Source: Flavobacterium sp. JAS
GTDB lineage: Bacteria > Bacteroidota > Bacteroidia > Flavobacteriales > Flavobacteriaceae
DNA length: 64,000 bases
NCBI RefSeq assembly: GCF_020991455.1
Contig: NZ_JAJMOX010000013.1
Location: 1-64,000, forward strand
Direction: 5' to 3'
This document shows positions 15,397 to 25,544 of the stretch, piece after piece (within the stretch, counting starts at the first letter, position 1; each line of letters starts with the position of its first letter). The notes under the pieces are model-generated. The model searched no databases. It was not told the origin of the DNA and saw nothing but the letters and a program-made list of their open reading frames with translations. A program made the translations under genes and the position numbers.

Positions 15397-18075
15397 ATGC
15401 AAGAAAAAATTACAAAGGAAAAAATTTCGGTTAAAGTATTTCTTACCGTCATAGTATTATTATTTGCCCTATCGGGTTCAGCTCAAACTTATGAGTTCGA
15501 AAATGGCACACGTACCAATAACGCCAACATACAAAACTGTGATGCCTGTTCCGGCACAATAGTGGGTAATTTGGGTGGCGACAGCAGTGTTTCTGTAAAT
15601 GTAACTGTAGCGGCTACAGGCTGGTACAATTTGCAATTATTCTATTGTACAGGCGATCCAAGAACGATTCGTTTAACGGCAGGTTCGGCGACATCCATAG
15701 CGATTCCGTGTGAGCCAAGCGGTGGCTGGAGTACCGCGGCTTCAAAAAACATAAGTGTTTATTTAAACAGCGGCACTACTACCCTACTTTGGGATAACAC
15801 GAGTTCATGGGCGCCTAATCTGGACAAATTTGTTTTGACTCCTATGGGTGCCTCTAGTACGCAAACAGTGAATTTTGGAACCAATAATAGTGTGGTTTAC
15901 AATTTAACCAATAAGACTTACAACGTAAAATTCAATGGTGCAACGGTAGTTACAAATGCATCTGCTTATGCTTTTAGTGATCAACAATATGTGAGCAGTA
16001 ATTTTGCAACAGCGGTTTACACGACAGAATCCTTTACAGATAATATTGGCAGCGGTACGAAGCATATTTTCACTTTAAGTGGAAATTATACGCTGGGCAT
16101 GCAACAGATTTTCTACACCTATACCAATAAAAATTATCTTGCCGTTCAGGTTGTCCTTACTGGAAATGGCTCTAATTGCTATAAAATGTCGCCATTGACC
16201 AGTTATCAGGTTACACCAAACTTTGGCAGCGGAGACACCAGAGCTGTATTTGTGCCTTACGATAATGATGCCTGGGTTCGCTACAATGCTTATCCACTTA
16301 ATTCTGCTGATTTTACAGCGTCTGAGGTTACTAATATTTACAACAATACTAATCGAAAAGGTTTGGTTATAGGGTCTTTAGAACATACAAAATGGAAAAC
16401 CGGGATTACTGTAAATGGCGGCGGAACCACATCTGCTTATGTTTCGGTTATTGCAGGATGGACAAAAAAGGAAATTACAAGAGATACTCGTGGTCACGGT
16501 TGGGTAAATGTTGGTCAAACGAGTTGTCCTTCGCCAAAGGTAATTATTAGTGCTAATGACGACTGGAGATCTGGTTTTGAAGAATTTGCTCAGGCAAATG
16601 CCACGCTGCAACCTAAATATATTTTTGACTGGACGGCTCCAAAGCCTATGGGTTGGAACAGTTGGGGCGCTATGCAGACTTCTATCAACTTAACTAAAGT
16701 GAATACGGTTGTAGACTTTTTTCATGACGATGCTCCGGCATTCAAAACCGAAGACAACACGTTATTCATCGACCTTGATTCGTATTGGGATAATATGAGC
16801 GATGCACAACTGGCACAATTTGTTACGTATGCTAAAAGCAAAGGTTTTAAAGCTGGTATTTATTGGGCTCCGTTTGTCGATTGGGGAAAATACAATCGTC
16901 AGGTCGAGGGCAGTTCCTACAACTATAATCAATGTTGGACTACAGTTAACGGAGCACCTTTTGAGCTTGACGGCGCTTATGCGATGGATCCTACAAGTCC
17001 GGGAACTAAAGCAAGAATACATTATTTCATTAATCGTTTTAAAGCTGCCGGATTTGAAATGGTAAAAGTCGACTTTTTAACACACGCCAGTATAGAAGCC
17101 GATAGTTTTGTGAACTATCAATTGCATACTGGTATGGAGGCTTATCAGGAAGGGATGAAATACTTAATTGACGAAATTAATGGAACCATGTTAGTTGAAG
17201 CTGCAATTTCGCCAAATATTGCAACGGGACCTTATGTTCACGTGCGCCGTATTGCCTGCGACGCTTACAGCAGCATTGGCGATAGTGATTATACACTTAA
17301 CAGTACAACTTATGGCTGGTGGCAAAATCAGATTTACGATTATCTGGATGCAGATCATGTGGTATTTGGCAGTGTTACCGCGGGAGAAAACCGTGCGAGA
17401 CTTTTAAGCAGTGTTGTTACGGGAACTATTACAAGTGGTGATGATTTTTCTGTTGCAGGTGCGTGGAAAGCGAAAGCACAATCTCTTTTGCAAAATAATG
17501 ACGTTATGAATGTTGCCCGAGCCGACATGGCATTTCGTCCTGCGGATGGTAATACGGGTTACAATGCTGCTAATATTTTCTCGGCTACGCATAATGATGT
17601 TGTTTATGTTGCGGTTTTTAATTACAGTGATGCAGCAGTAACTAATAATGTTAGTTTAAGTCGCCTTGGTTTAGGATCTGGAAATTATACGGTTAAAGAA
17701 TTATATTCTGGTACAACAAGTACAACGCAAGGAACATTAAGTGTTCAGTTGCCAAAAGCAGATGCTGCATTGTTTGCCATTTCTCTTGGGTCGACATTGA
17801 GTGCGCCCGGTTTTTTGAAAACCTCCGCAACCAACTATATTTTCCCGAATCCGGCATCGAATACGTTTAGAATAAAATTTGATCATTCAATCAATGGTCC
17901 GGTTGGGCTTTCTATGTATGATACGGCGGGAAAAGAAATCTGGAAAACGACTATTATTGCCGAAGATATGATTACTTCTGAAATTCCGGTAAATGGGCTG
18001 GCTAGAGGTATTTATATGATCAAAGTTTCTACAGAAGGAAATCCGGTACAGAGCTTTAAATTCGTTAAAAACTAA
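15397..18075 (+). CDS. T9SS-exported alpha-galactosidase-like enzyme (GH27/GH36 clan) with N-terminal CBM
   Basis: The 892-residue product has a signal peptide (about 1-30, ending SGSAQ), a CBM6/35-like module (about 31-148, beginning TYEFENGTRTNNANIQNC), a beta-sandwich region to about 400, then a (beta/alpha)8 domain from about 410 (APKPMGWNSWG, FIDLDSYWDNM, GIYWAPFVDWG). The clan GH-D nucleophile motif is VKVDF, with Asp559. The last about 78 residues (from FPNPASNTFRIKF to SFKFVKN) are a T9SS type A sorting domain, so the enzyme is secreted or placed on the cell surface. It should release alpha-galactose (or alpha-N-acetylgalactosamine) from glycans. It is monocistronic, ending at the terminator 18104-18140. 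Confidence 0.88.
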   Translation: MQEKITKEKISVKVFLTVIVLLFALSGSAQTYEFENGTRTNNANIQNCDACSGTIVGNLGGDSSVSVNVTVAATGWYNLQLFYCTGDPRTIRLTAGSATSIAIPCEPSGGWSTAASKNISVYLNSGTTTLLWDNTSSWAPNLDKFVLTPMGASSTQTVNFGTNNSVVYNLTNKTYNVKFNGATVVTNASAYAFSDQQYVSSNFATAVYTTESFTDNIGSGTKHIFTLSGNYTLGMQQIFYTYTNKNYLAVQVVLTGNGSNCYKMSPLTSYQVTPNFGSGDTRAVFVPYDNDAWVRYNAYPLNSADFTASEVTNIYNNTNRKGLVIGSLEHTKWKTGITVNGGGTTSAYVSVIAGWTKKEITRDTRGHGWVNVGQTSCPSPKVIISANDDWRSGFEEFAQANATLQPKYIFDWTAPKPMGWNSWGAMQTSINLTKVNTVVDFFHDDAPAFKTEDNTLFIDLDSYWDNMSDAQLAQFVTYAKSKGFKAGIYWAPFVDWGKYNRQVEGSSYNYNQCWTTVNGAPFELDGAYAMDPTSPGTKARIHYFINRFKAAGFEMVKVDFLTHASIEADSFVNYQLHTGMEAYQEGMKYLIDEINGTMLVEAAISPNIATGPYVHVRRIACDAYSSIGDSDYTLNSTTYGWWQNQIYDYLDADHVVFGSVTAGENRARLLSSVVTGTITSGDDFSVAGAWKAKAQSLLQNNDVMNVARADMAFRPADGNTGYNAANIFSATHNDVVYVAVFNYSDAAVTNNVSLSRLGLGSGNYTVKELYSGTTSTTQGTLSVQLPKADAALFAISLGSTLSAPGFLKTSATNYIFPNPASNTFRIKFDHSINGPVGLSMYDTAGKEIWKTTIIAEDMITSEIPVNGLARGIYMIKVSTEGNPVQSFKFVKN

Positions 18076-18103
18076 AGTTTATAATTTGCTCTGATTCTAA
18101 ACT

Positions 18104-18140
18104 AAAAAATCCCATTTCTTAATTGAAATGGGATTTTTTT
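18104..18140. terminator. Terminator, AAATCCCATTTC type
   Basis: AAAAAATCCCATTTC (18104-18118) pairs with GAAATGGGATTTTTTT (18125-18140) around 6 bases. The stem is the same as at 7786 and 21057. Confidence 0.85.
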
Positions 18141-18175
18141 ATGTTGAAAATTATTAATTCTTTGAGGAATATTTA

Positions 18176-18313
18176 AACACATAGAAACATAGATTTTGTA
18201 AACTCATAGAAGGCGTTCCACTTTTTTTAACGCACATAGTTAGAGCTATGTGAAAGAAATTTATTTCTTTTTTATGTTCTTTTTTGCATTTAAAATCTAT
18301 GTTTCTATGTGTT
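18176..18313. repeat. ACACATAGAAACATAG inverted-repeat element, copy 2
   Basis: Arms 18176-18197 and 18292-18313 are perfect complements over 22 bp (start AACACATAGAAACATAG). The centre again holds CACATAG...CTATGTG (about 18234-18251). It separates the convergent alpha-galactosidase and sulfatase genes. Confidence 0.85.
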
Positions 18314-18338
18314 AAATAAAATTTTATAGCTTACCAAA

Positions 18339-20741
18339 TCATAACAAATTCACTTTTACGCTGTTTATTTTTCCTTCAAATTTATAAGGCGCTTTTTTGT
18401 AATAACGCATCGAAACTGAACCTCCTAAATCCTCGCCTACATCAAAGGTTTCGCTGGCTGTAAACGCGGCAGGAACAGTTCGTTTTACTTCTCCTTTAGC
18501 ATATTCTTTCCCGTCTAAAGTTATTACAACTTCGGCGGCGGCTCCGGGTTTCGCAATTGTTGTCAGGACTTCAACCTGATGTTTTCCGGCTGTTAGTTTT
18601 TTATCGGCTTCGACCGTATATCTTTCAATAATCAGCATATTATATTCATATACTAATTTTCCGTTTTCCATAAACAAAGTTACACCTCCTCCATTGCCTC
18701 CTAAGGCATACAATACTCCTGAAGTATTCTCCTTTACATCCATATCAATGACCACTTTGTTGCTCTTTTTTCCTAAACCGGGTGCACTAAATTCGGGCAT
18801 TCTTTTAGTATTTTTATCAAAAACCCATGAATTATACGGCGATCTGATGACATCTTCAGGATGAAGACGCAGCCAGATTCCGGCACCAATAGGATAATCT
18901 TTATTGTCTTTTGCCTGTTTATTGAAAACCTCCTGAAGCTCTTTTAATTTTTCAGGATTTTTTGCTGCGAGATCGTTAAACTGAGTAAAATCTTCTTTTA
19001 TGTTGTAAAGTTCCCAAACATCTTTTGTTGAATCCCATTGTGCCAAACCTTTCTGAGCCGGAATCCAAGGATATAGCGGTCCGAAAGTACAAGCGTACCA
19101 ACCATCTTTGTAAACACCACGGCTTCCGTTATTATCAAAAAACTGAACTTTAGATACTTCTTTAGCTTTAGCATCATTAAACGTATATTTCATACTCACA
19201 CCGTCCATTGGCATTTGTTCAAAACCGTTTACCACTTTTGGAGCCGGAATATTTAAGATATCATAAATCGTTGGTACAATGTCATTGATATGATGAAACT
19301 GACTGCGCGGCGTTTTATCCGGTTTAATCATTTTTGGCCATCTGATAACCATCACATTTTGAGTTCCTCCAAAATGTGAAGCTACTAATTTTGTATATTT
19401 AAAAGGTGTGTTTCCTGCCCAAGCCCAAGAAGAATGATAATTATTTTCTAATAATGGTCCTCCAATTGCGTCTAAACCTCCCAGTTTCTCTAAAGCAGCC
19501 AATTGTTGCTCGATAGTATTTGAAACTCCATTTTGAGCTAATAATTCACTTATAGAACCGTTTTGTCCTTCTGCACTTGAACCGTTATCACCCCATATAA
19601 AAAACACGATCGTATTTTCTTTTTGTCCGTTGGCTTCAATTGCATCCAAGACCCTTCCTACTTCATGATCTGCATGTTCTACATATCCGGCAAACACTTC
19701 CATCATTCTAATTTGAAATGCTCTTTCAGTTTGCGGAATACTTTCCCATGAAGCCATCGTTTTATCACGGGCTGTAAGTTGTGCACTTTTTGGAATCCAT
19801 CCTAATTCTTTCTGACGTTTGAATACTTTTTCGCGATAAGCATCCCAGCCATCATCAAATTTTCCTTTGTATTTATCTGCCCATCCCTTAAAGATATGAT
19901 GCGGTGCGTGACCTGCACCCGGGGCAAAATAAAGTAAAAACGGTTTATCGGCCGCGTATGCTTTATGCTGACTCATCCAGGTAATGGCGTGATCTGCTAA
20001 ATCTGTTGTTAAATGATAATTTTCAGTTTTTGGAGGTTCTACCGGTGTAAAGTCGTCTACCAAACGAGGTTCATATTGTGATGTTTCGCCGGCAAGGAAG
20101 CCATAAAAGTGCTGAAAACCATAATTTACCGGCCAATAATCAAATGGTCCGGCAACTGTAGTTTGATTTGCAGGCGTATTATGCCATTTTCCAAAGGCTG
20201 ATGTACTGTAGCCATAATTTTTTAGGACCTCTGCAACTGTAGCGGCTTCTTTGGGTATAATTCCCGTATATCCATCCCAGTCTACGGCTCTTTCGGCAAT
20301 TGTTCCGCTGCTGACTCTTGTATGATTACGCCCCGTTAACAAAGCCGCTCTGGTTGGCGAACATATCGAGGTAGTATGAAATTCATTGTAAGCAATTCCT
20401 TCACTATAGACTTTTGAAAGTGTTGGCGTATTCACCCCGCCGCCAAAAGTAGAAGGTGTACCAAAACCCACATCATCCATTAAAACAATAACAATATTGG
20501 GTGCATCTTTTGGTAAATGTTCGGGCTGTGCTCTTCGTTTTTGTGTGCTTTCGGCAAGAGTTTCATTGGCAACACTGGCACTTGGAACCGGAGGAAATGG
20601 CAAAACATCCTGAGCATGAAGATTTGCAATTGTTCCCAATAAAAGTAAAAAAACTAAAATTGTTCCGTTACGGAAACCTTTATAAAAGGATATTTTTCTA
20701 ATGTCATTTGATTCCTTCTTAATAAAATAAATTTCACTCAT
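18339..20741 (-). CDS. Type I sulfatase (arylsulfatase family), exported
   Basis: The 800-residue product has a long n-region then a membrane-spanning signal (about 26-43, ending NLHAQ). The sulfatase core shows metal ligands Asp89/Asp90 (VLMDDVGFG), the C-x-P-x-R formylglycine motif CSPTRAALLTGR with Cys127, a conserved GKWHN, and WGDNGSSAEG. The C-terminal about 150 residues form a beta-rich domain. Cys127 must be converted to formylglycine by a maturation enzyme, which is not in this window. It should remove sulfate esters from glycans or aryl sulfates in the periplasm. At 800 residues it is longer than typical 450-600-residue sulfatases. It is convergent with the alpha-galactosidase, which may share a substrate. 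Confidence 0.93.
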   Translation of the reverse strand: MSEIYFIKKESNDIRKISFYKGFRNGTILVFLLLLGTIANLHAQDVLPFPPVPSASVANETLAESTQKRRAQPEHLPKDAPNIVIVLMDDVGFGTPSTFGGGVNTPTLSKVYSEGIAYNEFHTTSICSPTRAALLTGRNHTRVSSGTIAERAVDWDGYTGIIPKEAATVAEVLKNYGYSTSAFGKWHNTPANQTTVAGPFDYWPVNYGFQHFYGFLAGETSQYEPRLVDDFTPVEPPKTENYHLTTDLADHAITWMSQHKAYAADKPFLLYFAPGAGHAPHHIFKGWADKYKGKFDDGWDAYREKVFKRQKELGWIPKSAQLTARDKTMASWESIPQTERAFQIRMMEVFAGYVEHADHEVGRVLDAIEANGQKENTIVFFIWGDNGSSAEGQNGSISELLAQNGVSNTIEQQLAALEKLGGLDAIGGPLLENNYHSSWAWAGNTPFKYTKLVASHFGGTQNVMVIRWPKMIKPDKTPRSQFHHINDIVPTIYDILNIPAPKVVNGFEQMPMDGVSMKYTFNDAKAKEVSKVQFFDNNGSRGVYKDGWYACTFGPLYPWIPAQKGLAQWDSTKDVWELYNIKEDFTQFNDLAAKNPEKLKELQEVFNKQAKDNKDYPIGAGIWLRLHPEDVIRSPYNSWVFDKNTKRMPEFSAPGLGKKSNKVVIDMDVKENTSGVLYALGGNGGGVTLFMENGKLVYEYNMLIIERYTVEADKKLTAGKHQVEVLTTIAKPGAAAEVVITLDGKEYAKGEVKRTVPAAFTASETFDVGEDLGGSVSMRYYKKAPYKFEGKINSVKVNLL

Positions 20742-21056
20742 TTTTAACTGATTTTAGAATTTAATTATAGGTGTTTTCGGACAATCAAAACAATAAAAAG
20801 CTCTTAGAATCTAAGTACTTTCGGGAATGCGTTTTTCATGGGGAAAATTTTAAACGCTCAATTACCATAAGATAATCGATATAAAAAACTGATATTATGG
20901 CATTTGATGTCTAAATTACAAAAATTAGCATCATAAAATTGGTGAGGCTTAATTATTTTTAACAAAAAAAATAGGAAGAAAAACTAAACCAAAAGTATTC
21001 TCTTTCTTACTCTGGTTTTGATTGATTTAGAAATTATTTCGTGAAGATTATAAAGC
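20742..21056. other. 315-bp gap between sulfatase and xylA
   Basis: This should hold the sulfatase promoter. No consensus promoter, palindrome or small gene was clear to me. Confidence 0.4.
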
Positions 21057-21089
21057 AAAAATCCCATTTCGCACTGAAATGGGATTTTT
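21057..21089. terminator. xylA terminator, AAATCCCATTTC type
   Basis: AAAATCCCATTTC (21057-21070 region) pairs with GAAATGGGATTTTT (21076-21089) around 5 bases. It is the third copy of this stem in the window. Confidence 0.85.
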
Positions 21090-21102
21090 AATTATTTTAG
21101 AT

Positions 21103-21131
21103 CATTGTCAAACCTTGAAACTTTGACAATG
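21103..21131. repeat. TTGTCAAA hairpin, copy 2
   Basis: CATTGTCAAA (21103-21112) pairs with TTTGACAATG (21122-21131). It lies right after the xylA stop, ahead of the terminator, and is related to 11034-11061 and 49678-49706. Confidence 0.7.
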
Positions 21132-21136
21132 TTTAT

Positions 21137-22462
21137 TTAAATATATCGATTAACAATATTCTCAAAAAGTTCTTGTTTTCCGCTTTGTAATTCCAGTTCT
21201 CCATTTTCTCTCGCAATACTGTACAACTCTTTAAAATTTAATTTACCTTCTTCAAATTCTTTCCCTTTTCCACTATCGAAAGAACTGTAGCGCTGTTTTC
21301 TCATGTTTTCATAAGGCGAAGAAGTCAAAATTTTATCTGCTGTCAACAAAGCTCTTGCAAAAATATCTGCACCTCCAATATGTGCCAGAAAAATATCCTC
21401 CATATCCGTGGAGTTTCTTCTGATTTTTGAATCAAAATTTACTCCGCCACCCTGAACTCCTCCCGCTTTCAGAAAAACCAACATTGCCTCTGTAACATCC
21501 TGAATATTGTTTGGAAACTGAGAAGTATCCCAACTATTCTGACTATCTCCTCTATTGGCATCAATACTTCCTAACATTCCTGACATTGCCGCTACTTCAA
21601 GTTCGTGCTGAAAAGTGTGCTGAGCCAATGTTGCATGGTTTACCTCGATATTTAGTTTAAAATCTTTCTCTAAACCATATTTATGTAAAAAACCAATAGT
21701 AGTTGCGCAATCAAAATCGTATTGATGTTTAGACGGTTCCATAGGTTTTGGTTCAATCAAAAAGGTGCCTTTAAAACCTTGTCCTCTCGCATAATCCCGT
21801 GCCTTTTCTAAAAATGTTCCCATATGATCCAGTTCTCGTTTCATATCTGTGTTCAATAAAGTCAGATATCCTTCGCGAGCTCCCCAAAAAACATAATTTT
21901 CGCCATTAAGTGCAATAGTAGCATCTAAAGCCAGTTTTACCTGAGCAGCAGCTCTTGCAACTACCTTAAAATCCGGATTTGTAGCAGCTCCGTTCATATA
22001 ACGTGGATTAGAAAAACAGTTTGCAGCGCCCCACAGCGCTTTTATACCTGATACATCTTGTTTTTCTTTTATATAGTCTGTCATAGTGGCTAATCGCAAC
22101 TCTGACTGAGCAAAAGTCTGTCCTTCCTGAACCAGATCATAATCGTGAAAACAATAATAATCAAAACCCATTTTGCTTATAAATTCAAAAGCAGCATCGG
22201 CTCGGTTTTTTGCGGCCTGAATTGGCTCTCTAAATTCGTTCCAGGCAAGAGTTTTAGTTGCTTGTCCAAAAGTATCCGCGCCATTACCGCCGAAACTGTA
22301 CCAATAGGATATAGCAAATTTAAAATGTTCACGCATAGTTTTACCTGCGACAATTTGTTCCGGATTGTAATATCTGAAAGCTAACGGATTATCTGAATCC
22401 TTTCCTTCAAAATTAATTTTATCAATTCCTTTATAATACTCTTTGTCTCCTAAAATTACCAT
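21137..22462 (-). CDS. xylA: Xylose isomerase
   Basis: The 441-residue product is a class II xylose isomerase by length and motifs: YWYSFGGNGADTFG near the N-terminus, the catalytic FHDYD (His106, Asp109), LIEPKPMEPSKHQYD with metal ligand Glu237, IEVNHATLAQHTFQHE (Glu273, His276) and SIDANRGD (Asp301). It interconverts D-xylose and D-xylulose in the cytoplasm using two divalent metals. It stands alone, with no xylulokinase or transporter next to it, so the rest of the pathway must lie elsewhere. A strong promoter is seen at 22522-22552. Confidence 0.97.
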   Translation of the reverse strand: MVILGDKEYYKGIDKINFEGKDSDNPLAFRYYNPEQIVAGKTMREHFKFAISYWYSFGGNGADTFGQATKTLAWNEFREPIQAAKNRADAAFEFISKMGFDYYCFHDYDLVQEGQTFAQSELRLATMTDYIKEKQDVSGIKALWGAANCFSNPRYMNGAATNPDFKVVARAAAQVKLALDATIALNGENYVFWGAREGYLTLLNTDMKRELDHMGTFLEKARDYARGQGFKGTFLIEPKPMEPSKHQYDFDCATTIGFLHKYGLEKDFKLNIEVNHATLAQHTFQHELEVAAMSGMLGSIDANRGDSQNSWDTSQFPNNIQDVTEAMLVFLKAGGVQGGGVNFDSKIRRNSTDMEDIFLAHIGGADIFARALLTADKILTSSPYENMRKQRYSSFDSGKGKEFEEGKLNFKELYSIARENGELELQSGKQELFENIVNRYI

Positions 22463-22521
22463 TATATTTACCTTAAAATTAACCTATTTTTTTGTCTTTA
22501 ACCCTTGCTATATCACAGAAC

Positions 22522-22552
22522 CAAAGATATAGTTTAAATGACCCTCTGAAAA
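22522..22552 (-). promoter_or_regulatory. xylA promoter
   Basis: On the minus strand TTTT (22549-22552), 19 bases, then TATCTTTG (22522-22529), which is a perfect -7 box. Transcription would start near 22516, leaving about 54 bases of leader. Confidence 0.6.
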
Positions 22553-22904
22553 TAAAAACATGTTTCAAAATTTTATTTTAAAGCAGATTTTGTTACAAAT
22601 TCAAGGTCATAAAATAACCGAACTAACAAAATATCTTCCTCAAAAATATCAATTTAATATTCTAAAATTCCGCATAACTTTCTCTTAAATTGCTGTCTAA
22701 ATGTACATTAAAATTTTGATTTCAATTGTTTTTAAATAAAAATTTAATACGTTTTTACTTTGTAAAAAATAGCCGTTTTTTAATTCTTATCTCTCTTAAA
22801 ATCACGTCTAAAAAAACTTAATCAATTGATTTTTAAACAATAAATCAATATAAAACACAAATAAATGTAGTATTTTTATAACAAAGTAAATAAGTGAGTC
22901 TACT
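22553..22904. other. 352-bp AT-rich gap between xylA and the mprF-like gene
   Basis: Very AT-rich with homopolymer runs. No palindrome, repeat or small gene was recognised; the mprF promoter must lie here but no consensus match was found. Confidence 0.4.
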
Positions 22905-25529
22905 ATGAAAGAAATAAAAAGCACAAAAAATACTTTAAACACCCTCAAAAAAAGAGTACTAAATTTCTTCTCTAAAAATGGCAAACTACTCGTGCAAATT
23001 GCCTTGACATTTATCTTTTTTCTGATCGCTTTTTCGTTTATCAAAGAAGAACAAAGCGAACTTTATCAAATCAAAAACAGCATTACCGAAGCAAAACCGA
23101 TTTGGATAATCATTGGCTTTTTAACCACCCTATTTTACATCTTTCTGCAAGGATTAATGTACGTCGTTTCATTTGCTGCCATTGGTGCAAAAATCACCCT
23201 GAAAGATGCTATCTCTTTATTTCTAAAACGCAATTTTATAAGCGTGTTTATTCCTGCGGGCGGCATCACTTCGCTTTATTTTTTTACTGAGCCTTTGTTA
23301 AAAAAAGGAACAACAAAAACAGAAGTTCACTTAGCTTCTGCGATTTATGGTTTCGTTGGCATTGTGTCTGTAGTTCTTTTTGCCATACCATTATTTCTCT
23401 TTTCATTATTAAAAGGATCTATTGGTTATGATGAGTGGTTGGTTTTGGGTCTCGTAATCGTCATTATTCCGCTGTTTTTTCTTTTGTTTAATTCTTTAAT
23501 TCAGAAGGGAAAACTTTATAGGTTTATTTTGAGAAGCTTTCCTAAAATTGAACCATTTCTAATTGATTTACAAGAACATAAAATCAACCGAAATAAGTTT
23601 TTAAAAATTGTTCTTTGCTCTGTACTAATTGACGCTGTTGGAATCACACATATTTACATTGCTATGAAAGCATTGCAATTTGAGTCGTCTGTTTTTGCTG
23701 CAACAATGGCTTATGTTGTTGCGGTTATTTTCCTGATTATTTCTCCATTTTTAAGAGGTTTGGGCGCTGTCGAAGTTTCGATGGGTTATGTATTAATTAA
23801 ATATGGTTTTAATAATATGGAGGCGGTTGCAATCACCTTATTCTATCGTTTTTTCGAATTCTGGCTTCCATTGTTTGCGGGTATAATGCTCTTTGTTTCC
23901 AAAATTCAAAAGCTTTTAATGCGTATTATTCCGGCCTTGCTTCTGCTGGTTCTTGGTATTGTCAATATTGTTTCTGCAATTACACCGGCGATTCATAGCA
24001 GACTCCATACGCTTAAAGATTTTTTGCCTCTCGAAGCAATCCATACTTCAAACTATCTGGTACTATCAACAGGTCTATTTTTATTAGTAACTTCGGCATT
24101 TATGCTAAAAGGTCTCCGCATAGCCTGGTGGTTTGCTATACTATTATCTATAGTCTCTTTGATAGGAAATCTAACCAAAGCCATTGATTTTGAAGAATCT
24201 ATTGTCGCGCTTCTGGTGCTTTTTGTTTTGATTGCCACAAGAAAAGAATACTATGTAAAAACAAACCCAAGGCTTGGTATTATTGGCTTACAAACCTCCT
24301 TGTTAAGTATTCTTGCGGTTTTGATTTATGGCGTTTTAGGCTTTTATTTCTTTGATAAAAAGCATTTTAATATTGATTTTAGTTTAGGACAATCGATTCA
24401 ATATACGATTCAGAATTATTTTCTGATTGGCAGCGATAATCTGCATCCAACAGGAACTTTCGCAACGCATTTCCTGGCTTCACTCAAGATTAGCGGATTC
24501 CTTTCGTTTTGTTTTTTAATCTATACTTTGGTAAAACCTTCGATCTTAAAAAGCGTAGCGACTGATGAAGAAAAAGAACTCGTAACCGAGCTAATGCACA
24601 AATACGGAAACTCAAGTCTGGGGTATTTTAAGACTTATTTTGATAAATTATTCTTTATTTCTAAAAGCAAAAATGCCTTTATTTCGTATCGATTAGCAGG
24701 AAATTTTGCTGTTGCTTTAGAAAATCCTGTTGGAAGTTCTGATGAAGAAATAAGACTTTGTATTCTTGAATTTGATAAGTTTTGTTACGATTTTGGACTC
24801 AGAAGTATGTATTATCGAATACCTCAGACGAGCCTTAAAACATATACTGAAATTGGTAAAAAGCACTTTTTTCTCGGGCAAGCTGCGGTTGTTGATCTCA
24901 GAGAATTTCATCTGGAAGGACAAAACAAAAAATCATTGCGAAATGCTTTAAAAAAAATCACCGATCTGGGCTTGCAAACCACTATAAATGAACCACCAAT
25001 AAAAGACGGATTACTGCAACAACTTAAAGCTGTAAGCGATCAATGGCTTCAGGAAACTTCGAGAAAAGAAATACTTTTTTCGCAGGGAATTTTCCTGTGG
25101 GAAGAACTCAAAAAACAAACTATTATTACCGTCGAAAACAACGAAGGAAAAATTCTTGCCTTCATAAATATTATTCCGGATTACGCTAAAGACGAAAGCA
25201 CTTATGATTTGATTCGAAAAACAGACGACGCTCCAAATGGTATTATGGACTTTATTATGGTCGCACTTTTTAATTATCTTAAATCAAAAGATATTATTTA
25301 TGTCGATCTTGGCCTGGCACCAATGAGCGGACTCGAAAATCCGCAGACGATTCAGGAAAAGTCAATGAAATATGCGTATGAAAAAGTAAGGTCCTTTTCG
25401 CATTATAAAGGTTTACGCAACTTCAAAGACAAATTTTCTCCTTCGTGGCACAATCAATATATTGTTTTTGAAGATGATTATGATTTGATTCAAATACCTC
25501 GAATTTTATCTAAAGTAATAAAGCCTTAA
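22905..25529 (+). CDS. mprF: MprF-like phosphatidylglycerol lysyltransferase/flippase
   Basis: The 874-residue product has an N-terminal membrane part (residues about 28-545, some 13-14 helices) with the flippase-family motifs FIPAGGITSLYFF and ISPFLRGLGAVEVSMGYVL, and a soluble C-terminal DUF2156 domain (about 560-870) with two GNAT-like folds, seen in YRLAGNFAVALENPVG, YYRIPQ, KSLRNALKKI and VDLGLAPMSGLE. MprF transfers an amino acid from aminoacyl-tRNA to phosphatidylglycerol and flips the lipid outward, which lowers sensitivity to cationic peptides. Which amino acid is used here cannot be read. It is convergent (15 bp) with the polysaccharide deacetylase gene. Confidence 0.88.
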   Translation: MKEIKSTKNTLNTLKKRVLNFFSKNGKLLVQIALTFIFFLIAFSFIKEEQSELYQIKNSITEAKPIWIIIGFLTTLFYIFLQGLMYVVSFAAIGAKITLKDAISLFLKRNFISVFIPAGGITSLYFFTEPLLKKGTTKTEVHLASAIYGFVGIVSVVLFAIPLFLFSLLKGSIGYDEWLVLGLVIVIIPLFFLLFNSLIQKGKLYRFILRSFPKIEPFLIDLQEHKINRNKFLKIVLCSVLIDAVGITHIYIAMKALQFESSVFAATMAYVVAVIFLIISPFLRGLGAVEVSMGYVLIKYGFNNMEAVAITLFYRFFEFWLPLFAGIMLFVSKIQKLLMRIIPALLLLVLGIVNIVSAITPAIHSRLHTLKDFLPLEAIHTSNYLVLSTGLFLLVTSAFMLKGLRIAWWFAILLSIVSLIGNLTKAIDFEESIVALLVLFVLIATRKEYYVKTNPRLGIIGLQTSLLSILAVLIYGVLGFYFFDKKHFNIDFSLGQSIQYTIQNYFLIGSDNLHPTGTFATHFLASLKISGFLSFCFLIYTLVKPSILKSVATDEEKELVTELMHKYGNSSLGYFKTYFDKLFFISKSKNAFISYRLAGNFAVALENPVGSSDEEIRLCILEFDKFCYDFGLRSMYYRIPQTSLKTYTEIGKKHFFLGQAAVVDLREFHLEGQNKKSLRNALKKITDLGLQTTINEPPIKDGLLQQLKAVSDQWLQETSRKEILFSQGIFLWEELKKQTIITVENNEGKILAFINIIPDYAKDESTYDLIRKTDDAPNGIMDFIMVALFNYLKSKDIIYVDLGLAPMSGLENPQTIQEKSMKYAYEKVRSFSHYKGLRNFKDKFSPSWHNQYIVFEDDYDLIQIPRILSKVIKP

Positions 25530-25544
25530 TCTTAAAAATGAGTT